Both the position numbers and the translations under genes were made by a program. From positions 2,914,001 through 2,978,000 of the forward strand of contig JAPFFF010000006.1 of the NCBI GenBank assembly GCA_039105265.1: a stretch of 64,000 nt of DNA, given 5' to 3'. Origin of the DNA: Tritrichomonas musculus. Lineage: Eukaryota; Parabasalia; Tritrichomonadida; Tritrichomonadidae. Below are positions 51,202 to 60,111 of this stretch, piece after piece. The stretch's first letter is position 1. The number at the start of each line of letters is the position of its first letter. The notes beneath the pieces were generated by a model that was not told where the DNA came from, ran no database searches, and was given only the letters and a program-made list of their open reading frames with translations.

Positions 51202-51860
51202 ATTTTCTAGCATAAAATAATTAAAATAGGAGGATTTCAAAATGAAGCCTTTGTTTCAAAATGTTTTATTGTTTTATGGAGATAACGTATATAACCAATA
51301 TTTGGACTATGGAGAGTTCATACATATTATATTATTTTTAATCTAAGATTTGTAATATTTGTTAACAAATATGATTATATAACATATTAAGATTCATTCG
51401 ATAGTTAGACGATTAGTAGGGAGAGACTGGTACTTGTTTTACGACAGCTCATATTTGTTTGAAATTTCCTTTGAAAATGCTAGAAATGGACCATAATTCA
51501 ACCACTGCACGTTCAAAGCTGATATGAAATCAATTTATTATTCCAACAGCTTCAAAGATTCAAATAGAATCAAGCCTTCATATTTTCATACATGAACATT
51601 TGAAAAAGTTTATTTTGCTTGTGTAAAGCATTCAAACAAAATTTATCTATAAATCTTTTATTATACCAATAAAATTTTTGCTTAACTTTGTTTTTTATCC
51701 AATATTAATATTGGATACTTGAATATATAAACTTTTTGACAAAAATATAATCGTTAATTCACTTTCTATTCTGTTAACTTAATTCTATAAAAAGTGAAGT
51801 TCACTATTTTCAATAGAACGATTAAAATCAATTTAAATATTTTGATATTAGATTTTTAAA
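51202..51860. other. Intergenic upstream of MLH1
   Basis: 660 bp, AT-rich, no gene. AAAAAGTG at 51789-51796 lies 72 nt before the MLH1 ATG, inside a small hairpin (GTGAAGTTCAC). Confidence 0.45.
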
Positions 51861-54800
51861 ATGAAAAGCGCGGGTTCTATTCGTCAGCTTGATCCAAGCG
51901 TTGTCAGTAGAATTGCTGCTGGCGAAGCGATAAGTTGTCCATCAAATGCGATAAAAGAACTAATTGAAAATTCGATTGATGCAAACTCTACATGGATTAC
52001 TATAGAAATCGAAAGAGGTGGTTATGATTTAATACGTATTATTGATGATGGATCGGGAATTAGTTATAATGATCTTCCAATCGCTTGTAAGGCGCATACA
52101 ACCTCAAAAATTAGTGATTTTTCAGATTTACAAAATATTGGCACATTTGGTTTCCGCGGCGAAGCTTTACACTCAATTTCTATGGTTACCCATTTAAAAA
52201 TAATCACTAAAACTGATAATGACGAAAGAGCTTCAGTTGCAAATTATTTCGAAGGAGAATTATCTGGTCAAATTGGTTTTATAGCAGCACCAAAAGGGAC
52301 AACAATAGAAGCACGAAATTTATTTTACAATTATACGATGAGACTTCAAGGTATAAACCCCAATGCTGAAGCCAAAAAAATTACAGATATTATTTCCAAA
52401 TATTCAGTTATTTACCCTCATATTGGATTTGTAGTACGCAGTAACAAAAAAGAAACATTAATGACCTACGGCAAAACGTCATCTTCAGAGACCGTTCTAA
52501 AATTATTATATGGATTTAATGATGTAAACTTTTTCCGATGCAATTTTAATATTAACAATGGGTATTATATTGAACTTTTCCTAAGTGAGCCGAACACAAA
52601 GGTTAAAAAAAAGACAAATGCACTTTTCATTAATCGTCGATTAGTAAAAAACGATTTATTAATCAAAGGAATAGAAGAAGCTTATACTAAGAACAACATA
52701 TTTGGTACAGGTATTGGAAGCCTCCAATTTTGCTTCATAGTAATGACAGTTCCACCAAACTCTATTGATGTCAATATTCATCCGAAGAAAGAGAAGGTCA
52801 AATTTTTGAATGAAAAAGAGACGATCAATGAGATCTGTGAAAAAGTGAAAGAAATTGTAAACGAAAGATCACAAAGAAGTAGTCAAGGTTCAAAAACCAA
52901 TCTAATTTATGATACTTTTTATAAAAAAGCAAACAAAACAAATAACTATGGTAAAACACAGACAATTATACAAGCTTTTTCATCTGATGTTAATCATAAT
53001 GATCTGCAAACCATCGACGAAGTTAATGACACAAAAGATGCAGTGATTGCTTCACAAGCTGATGTAAAAAATGACACTTTTTCTACAAAGAATTACGATA
53101 ATGATAGTTCTTTCTTCGGACTAGATTTGAAATCTGATCCTATCGTCTCTCACAATTCATCAAGGGTGCCTACTTTGACTTCTACTACTGGAACGTCTTC
53201 TTTGATCTCTACTTCTGACTTCTCTCTCAATCAGAAAAAGATTGAGACAATGAAAAACTTGATGGAAATTGAGGACATTGATGGTGATGGTAATGTTGCT
53301 GCTGCTTCAATTGTATCTTCACTTCCAACGGTTTCTAACTCGTCAATGTCTTCATCGCCTGTTCGAAGCTCCTTGTTTGCTGCTTTTAACCCTCCTCCAA
53401 AGGCAGCACTGTCACAGGCGCCAAGGCCCAAAGAGAGCAACAAGAAGAAGCAAGCTGTTCTTGTACAAAGCCAACAACCGGTGTCAAAACCGTCACAATT
53501 CCACTTTTTGTCTGATAACGAAATAGACGACTTCAACGACAGTGATTTCATAACGGCACCAGCAAAAAGCAGCAAGCCAACAAACGTAACTAAAAAGCAG
53601 GACAGAACAATAAATATAAAAGCAGCATCAACAAACAACAGCTCAGTATTTTCAACACCATTAGCTAAACGTCAAGAAACCATGACTACAGCACCAACAA
53701 ACAACAGCTCACTGTTATCAGAAGAATCAACTAAAATGCAGGATAAAACAGAATCGGTAGCCGCAGCAGCTATTAGTGCTACAGAAGAACCAATTGAAAG
53801 AAGTCAGCAGCACCAGTCACCTGTCTCTACTCCGATTAAAAAAGTTGCCAACAATGAGTCCTCTCCAATTTCTTCTTTTTCTTTTGCAGATTTCATTACG
53901 AGCAATACTAACAATGGTAGCAATTCGCCTAATGAAGCGAGTCCCAAGAAGGCTTCTTATTCGCTGCTTGACTTGATTGGCAGCCAAGACAAAAACGACG
54001 CCATCCCTGATCTTCCGAGCTTTGCTCCAGACATCCAAAAGAAGGCAATTGAAAGCATAGAAAAGAAGAACTCAAGTCCACCCAAATCAAAAGGAGGAGG
54101 AGGAAGACAACAGAAGAATTCGCGAGCATCTGTTTTTGATGATTTAAAGTATGATCCAACAAATTCAAGTCAAGGACCGATACTTGGACCATCATCAAGT
54201 TCGCCAGGGCGTCGCAGAGGGAAGTCCTCGTCAACAGTTGCAAAGGAAGACAGCAGCATGAAGAAGCTTGAAGACTTATTCTCGAATGTTGGCGACAACA
54301 TGAAGCGGAAGTTTAGAGTAGTTAAGCTATTGAGCATCATTGGACTTCGTAAGAAGAGGGAAGAAGAAGCAGATCTACAACTGAAGCAACTTTTCAAATC
54401 GAACAAGCTTGAGTTTGTTGGATTCATTGGAACAACGAGTGTCATTTTTACGGCACCAACGGAGACGGCCATAACAAACAACATTGATAATGACGATGGA
54501 ATTGTTTCTTTAAATAACTACAACAAGGTTCTTTATATCTTTAATTTGTTCGCTTTAATGAAGGACTTGTTGATTCATAAGTTTCTTGAACTTTTCTCTA
54601 ATTTGCCAACTTTCAATGTCGAAATGACTTTTGATGACATAACAGCCTGTAAAAATGACTCAATCAATCAATTCTTCGCTAATGAAGAAATGAAAAATGA
54701 AGCTAAAAAATGTCTAGAAGAAAAGAAAGATATGCTCCTCGAGTATTTCTCTATTTTTTATAAAAATGGTTCAATTAAGGCAATGCCTGACGTCATACGT

Positions 54801-55094
54801 GGTTACAGACCTTCACTCTCTAGTTTCCCTCTCTTCATCCAGAAATTGATTAGCGTGATTGACTGGGAAGATGAGACAAACTGTTTCGAAGGCTTGATTG
54901 ATCAGCTTGCAAGTTTGTACTCAATATTGCCTGACGATGATAACAAAGATAATCAGAAGGTGGCAAATAATTTGCTCCTTCAGTTTAAAACAGCCGTTTT
55001 GCCTGAATTGTCAGATGAAGGATATTGGCCAAATGCATCTTTAAGAGGGAATGGATCTTTTGTTACAGTTCCAGTTCCTTCTTTATATGTTTGA
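51861..55094 (+). CDS. MLH1: DNA mismatch repair protein MLH1
   Basis: 1,077 residues. The GHKL ATPase domain is N-terminal: AAGEAISCPSNAIKELIENS with catalytic Glu36 region ELIEN, DDGSGI, GTFGFRGEALHSIS (about 94-107), and the transducer NPLFINRR-like ALFINRRLV with SIDVNIHPKKEKVKF. A Ser/Asn/Gln-rich linker of about 480 residues (about 345-815) is much longer than in yeast or human MLH1 (about 760 residues total) and less AT-rich. The C-terminal dimerisation domain (about 815-1077) matches MLH1, not PMS1/PMS2: MLLEYFSIFYKNGSIKAMPD, FPLFIQKLISVIDWEDETNC, ASLYSI. The protein ends VPSLYV, where MLH1 normally ends DLYKVFERC; the terminal FERC is missing. It acts in MutL-alpha mismatch repair. 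Confidence 0.95.
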   Translation: MKSAGSIRQLDPSVVSRIAAGEAISCPSNAIKELIENSIDANSTWITIEIERGGYDLIRIIDDGSGISYNDLPIACKAHTTSKISDFSDLQNIGTFGFRGEALHSISMVTHLKIITKTDNDERASVANYFEGELSGQIGFIAAPKGTTIEARNLFYNYTMRLQGINPNAEAKKITDIISKYSVIYPHIGFVVRSNKKETLMTYGKTSSSETVLKLLYGFNDVNFFRCNFNINNGYYIELFLSEPNTKVKKKTNALFINRRLVKNDLLIKGIEEAYTKNNIFGTGIGSLQFCFIVMTVPPNSIDVNIHPKKEKVKFLNEKETINEICEKVKEIVNERSQRSSQGSKTNLIYDTFYKKANKTNNYGKTQTIIQAFSSDVNHNDLQTIDEVNDTKDAVIASQADVKNDTFSTKNYDNDSSFFGLDLKSDPIVSHNSSRVPTLTSTTGTSSLISTSDFSLNQKKIETMKNLMEIEDIDGDGNVAAASIVSSLPTVSNSSMSSSPVRSSLFAAFNPPPKAALSQAPRPKESNKKKQAVLVQSQQPVSKPSQFHFLSDNEIDDFNDSDFITAPAKSSKPTNVTKKQDRTINIKAASTNNSSVFSTPLAKRQETMTTAPTNNSSLLSEESTKMQDKTESVAAAAISATEEPIERSQQHQSPVSTPIKKVANNESSPISSFSFADFITSNTNNGSNSPNEASPKKASYSLLDLIGSQDKNDAIPDLPSFAPDIQKKAIESIEKKNSSPPKSKGGGGRQQKNSRASVFDDLKYDPTNSSQGPILGPSSSSPGRRRGKSSSTVAKEDSSMKKLEDLFSNVGDNMKRKFRVVKLLSIIGLRKKREEEADLQLKQLFKSNKLEFVGFIGTTSVIFTAPTETAITNNIDNDDGIVSLNNYNKVLYIFNLFALMKDLLIHKFLELFSNLPTFNVEMTFDDITACKNDSINQFFANEEMKNEAKKCLEEKKDMLLEYFSIFYKNGSIKAMPDVIRGYRPSLSSFPLFIQKLISVIDWEDETNCFEGLIDQLASLYSILPDDDNKDNQKVANNLLLQFKTAVLPELSDEGYWPNASLRGNGSFVTVPVPSLYV

Positions 55095-55649
55095 TTTTTT
55101 TACCAATAAACTATTATATTATTTAATAATTGTGCATTCTAATAGTTAATATGATTTTATAATTGTAATTGATGATGAAATATATTTTATTTAATGATAA
55201 AATCTTTTCATAAATTTGTTGGTATATCTCATTTATTGTTTTTTTAATTTAAAAAATATATATTAAATTTAATATAAAATTATTTTAGGATATTAAATTT
55301 ATTTGTCGATAAATTGAAAGAAAGTATATTCTGCTAGTAAAAATAAAAAGCACTATTAATATAATGAAATAGTGAACTATTTGATAGATTTTTTTAATGA
55401 CACGTTTTTTCATTAAAATAAAACAAGACATTGAAAATTCAATTCATAAAAGAGAAAAATTTGAGAGAATATCAATCAATGAATTAATCAAAAAAAAAAA
55501 AATGATGGGAAATTGAAAATAAATGAAGTGAATTTTCTTTTTTATGAGAACAATAAGACATCAACTTTAACTTTTCGCAAATCTTCTATAGAATTATTCA
55601 AATAGAAAATATTTAGAATGTTAATCATTTCATTTTAACATTGGCACCA
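55095..55649. other. Intergenic
   Basis: About 550 bp, AT-rich. TCATTTCATTTTA, close to the long trichomonad initiator consensus, lies at about 55625-55637, just before the next gene's ATG. Confidence 0.45.
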
Positions 55650-57115
55650 ATGATAAGTGAAGAACAAATAAATGAACTTGATTCATCAATTAAGGAATCA
55701 ATAAATGCCACTATGATAAAAATACCAAAAGATTCAAATATGATTAGAATCATATTAGCAGGAATTACTGGAAGTGGTAAGAGTACTCTTTCATGCATTT
55801 TATCGGAAATATTATTAATGATTGGAAGGATTGGTAAAAAAATTGTTATTCAAGGTCCTGGAATAGATTCAGGTGGAACATCTGTAACACGAGAACCATC
55901 ATTTACTCTTGATGAAAAAACAAACATGGTTTATATAGATTGTCCAAGAATTTTGACGATACAGAGAGGGCTCAAAGAGAAATTATTAATGCATTTGTCA
56001 TGGATAGCTTGTTTGAAAATCAGACTGAACAAGAATTAAAGTTCAAAATATTACTTGTTGCATCTGATTCAGAGTTTGAAGCTGCTAGAGCTCAAGAGAT
56101 GTCAAAAAATTTCGAATTATTAGAAATGATGTTTCCTAATCAAAATCAATTGAAGCAAGGAATTGGTCTTATTATAACAAAAAGCAAAAAAGAATGGGAA
56201 GGAATTGATTATATTGAAAGTCTTGAAAAAAATTCTTCTCCAATTGTAAAGAAATGGTGCACGTTCTTCAGGAATCATTTGGATCATATATTTGTAGTCC
56301 CAAAACCTTCCAAAAAAAATGTCGGGAAGCAATATATTTATGAAGATAGAAATGAATTAATACAATTTCTGAAAACAGATTGCGTAGTTAATCCTGAACA
56401 TAAAATTGGATTGAATGAAAATTGTCTTTTAATATTGAAGAATTTAAGAATGTGCCATCAGCAAAAAATTGCCCAAACAGTTAATGAAATTTGTGTAAAA
56501 ATTGGTGAAAAATTTAGAAAAGAAGAGAAATCTGAAGCTATTAGTCATTGGATAAACATAATTGATGAAATAATGCGCAATTATATTAAAACAGCAAAAG
56601 ATTTTATTGATATAATATGTAAATATATTCCAAATTGTGATGAATATGAAAATGAATTCATACAACTAGCTGAATCTGAAAAGCTTGATTCATTTATTGA
56701 TAAAGTGCTGTATTCTGACATTGAAACTTCATGTATCAATGAAATTGTTAAACAATGGGGAAATTGCGCAATAAGAGAACTTCAAAAAACAAAATACCAT
56801 GCTCTTCTTTCAGAAAATCAAAAGCAATTAATTTCACAACATGAAGCTGCTCTTAGACAATATGAATCTACAATTAGGCAAATGGAATCATCGAATAGGA
56901 GATATATTGAAAGCCTTGAAAAAAGTAATGAAGAAAAATATAAATTAATTCAAGAAAATGCATTTCAAAAAGCTAACAATAAAAATCAACAAGAAACAAT
57001 TGATCTTCTTCAAAAGCACTTAAGTGATACTCAGGAAAATATGAACAATTTGAGAAATGAAGTATTAAAAATGGCCAAAAGTCAAGAAAAAGATGGAATT
57101 TGCCTTCTAATCTAA
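55650..57115 (+). CDS. AIG1/GIMAP-like GTPase with coiled coil, frame break
   Basis: Starts at the ATG of MISEEQINELD; the open frame upstream has no other ATG. P-loop GITGSGKST (38-46). The G3 motif region YIDCP runs into a frame change at about 55947, then FDDTERAQREIINAF continues in the other frame (expected DCPGFDDTERA). Thus two extra bases or one lost base disrupt the gene, an assembly error is present, or rarely there is programmed shifting. The rest (to 57115, about 390 residues) has the AIG1-type GTPase remainder (LLVASDSEFEAARAQEM, IGLIITKSKKEWEGIDY), a helical region, and a C-terminal coiled coil (about 57 codons before the end). It ends CLLI, a possible prenylation CaaX box. Such GTPases are expanded in parabasalids. 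Membrane anchoring is inferred. Confidence 0.82.
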
Positions 57116-60111
57116 ACACCAATTGGTAATTACTAAAATTTTTAATTAAAAAAAAAAAAAAAGCTAATTCTATTTATATTTAGAGTATATGGAAAAAAAA
57201 AAATTATGAGACAAAATAATATTAATCACCATTTCACATAAATAGAAAAGATTTAGAAATCTGAGATTTTGCAGTTTTATTTATCATTATAATTGATGTA
57301 GTATCATCGTATTTTTGCTTATTTTTATGAAGGTAAATTCTCAATATAATTAATCTACATTTTTTTAAATAATGATTAATTTTGAATTTTTTAATGGTAT
57401 TTTATTTTCAAACACATAATATATTATTTCCTTATAGAAAAATTTAATATATAAGGAGTATTACATGATATATTTTAATATATGATATCATATCGAACTT
57501 ATCAAAAAGTTGATAAAAAAAAGAATTAACAAAAAACTATCATTTCTTAATAATATTTGAAATTATTTGGGTATTTGATATTAAATAGATATTTTTATTT
57601 CATATATATCAAAAATTAATAAAAATATTAATTTTTCACAAAATATCAATATGATTATTTGATTTTCATTTTTCGGTTTTTACCCTGTTATTATAATTTT
57701 AAAGATGTCCACAATGGAATTCCAGAGTTTCAGTTTTGTAACTTTATGGTACATGATTTTTTTCTTACAGAAAAGAGAAAAAAATTTTTTTTGGTAAAAA
57801 AATATAATAATGCACATTAAACCTCAAGCTAAAAAAAATTACTTCCGCAAATTAATTAAGTGCATCTTATACATTTATTATTTATAATTGATGAATTGAA
57901 ATATTTCATATATAATGAATTGAAAATGATTCAATTTTTTTTCAAAAAATACCAATTATTTTCAGAATGCAATGAACTTATTTCAATTTATCAATATATT
58001 CATAATATATGATTGTATATAAATTCGTTTTCTATATCATATTCTTTTGTAATCATTTTTTTCTTGTGAAAACCTAGATATAAAATATTTTTAATTTTTA
58101 ATTTTTTCAATTCATCAAACATAATAAATTGACAAAACCAATTAGAAATCAATAAACACATAATATATATTTTAATGAGAAATGACGTTCATTTGAAATT
58201 GTTTGTCTAATAGAGTTTTTTGCATTTTATTTAAGAAGAATGTGATATTCATAATTCAACAAATATATTTGATTCAAAACATTATCTTAGATATTTACAA
58301 CGCATATATGATATATATTATTTTCCCCAAAATTGATAAGAATCTATTAAGGATATGTTAGGATGACCCCAAAAGTGAAGTGAAAATTATGTACAAATTA
58401 TTTGTAATTTTTTTTCTGTTTGTAGTAGGCTTTAGGAATTGATAATAATAAGAAACAATTAAAATCATATTACATTAATAATTATTACTTATAATACAAA
58501 AGATAATTATTATTTCAGAAAATATGCTTAAATTATTTTTTTTTTACAATATTTTTTTAGTTTATTATTTGTTTCACATCTAACTGAGAAAATGCATTTT
58601 CATTTGGATATAAAATTAGAAATTATATGAAAAACATTTATTACTAATTATTATTAGAAAAGCTCTAATATTTTGAGAAAATTTATTTATTTTTTTATCC
58701 GACCAAATATAAATTGGCCATTAATTTTTTTTTGTCCATTAATTTTTTTTTTTTCCATATACTCTAATCATAATCTTTTTGAAAAAAATTATCCCTTTCG
58801 GTTGTATGTCGTACTTGAAGATTTTTGCATTAATATCAACATTTTTGATTCTGACTAGTATTTCATCTTCATTTAAATTCGTTGTTTGGAATTCTAGACG
58901 AAAAATATGAAAATTTAATCATTAATATTATTAATATTATTATCAAAGGAAGCAATTAAAACATATTATGGATCTAATTCCCATAAATCATATAAATCAC
59001 AATCAGGGCTAATTTAACTTTCGGGATATATTAGATATGGGATTTTTTTTTATGAATTTCACTATAATTTGTAGTAATTCTGAACACGTTGTGCCTTTTA
59101 TAACTCTTAAAATGAAAATTTGGGAAGGTTTATCTTTTAAAGAGTAATAAAGTTCATAAGTATTATTTTTCATTCAAAAATTGAGATTTTACAATTCATT
59201 AAACAAATTGTATTTTAGGTAGATTTGACTGTATAATTGATTTATTATTTTCAAATGGTTTTTGTCTATGATAAAAAAAAAGTCATTTCAGAAAACAAAA
59301 TTGTATTTTCGAAAATGATATATAAGATAAACTGGTTTATTCAATATTTTTATCAAAATCTGGTTTACTCAATAATAGGATACAACAAAATCTAGGCGAA
59401 ACATATGGAAATTTTTTTTTATAAATTAGAAAGAGCATATTCACAAATTAAGATATGAACAATATGAATGATAATAATAATTCTTTTTACAGAAAAATAG
59501 AACTGAAACAGTTTTTAGCTAAAAAAAATGATAATTTTTCTCTTTGTATATTTGGTGTAATTAAATTTCAATATTAAATCTATTTCATATTATTATAGTT
59601 TTTATAATTATTATTAAATTGTATCCATTTAATTATTGAGTTATTTCATTGCGAAATCCATATCAGGGAGATAACTCAAAATGCATCATCTCAGTTCTTT
59701 CACAAGAGATGTGAGGTATTTCATACTCAACTTTCTTTAATTCATATTTTTACTTGCCCAATAAGACGGGGTTTCAAATCTGTAAAGAATTATTTACCTT
59801 TAATTTCATATTTTAAAATTTTGTGTTTGCAACAAAATTTGAATTCAATCAAAAAAATTTCAATATCTTACATTTAAAAAGCTTGTAAAAGCATTCACTC
59901 AAAAAAAATTGAAAATTATATCTTTTTTGATCTGAATATAAAGAGAAAAGAAAAATACAAAAATTCTTTTTCAAATTTCTTTCAATTCTGAAATATCTAG
60001 ACGGTTAAGATCTGAAAATATTCTGATTAAATGTTTTCAAATTTGAATATGATCTCAAAAATTGAATGAGATTGTGTGGTTACATTTAAATCCAATTCAA
60101 TATTTATCAAA
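57116..60111. other. 3-kb empty stretch
   Basis: Very AT-rich with short T- and A-runs. No TIR pairs, RNA genes or coding relics seen. A short plus-strand frame at 58673-58858 overlaps T-runs and is not convincing. Slightly higher GC near 59690-59780 has no recognisable content. Confidence 0.5.

Noticed and set aside
58673-58858. 61-residue Phe/Ile-rich frame
   Set aside because: Driven by T-runs in non-coding DNA.
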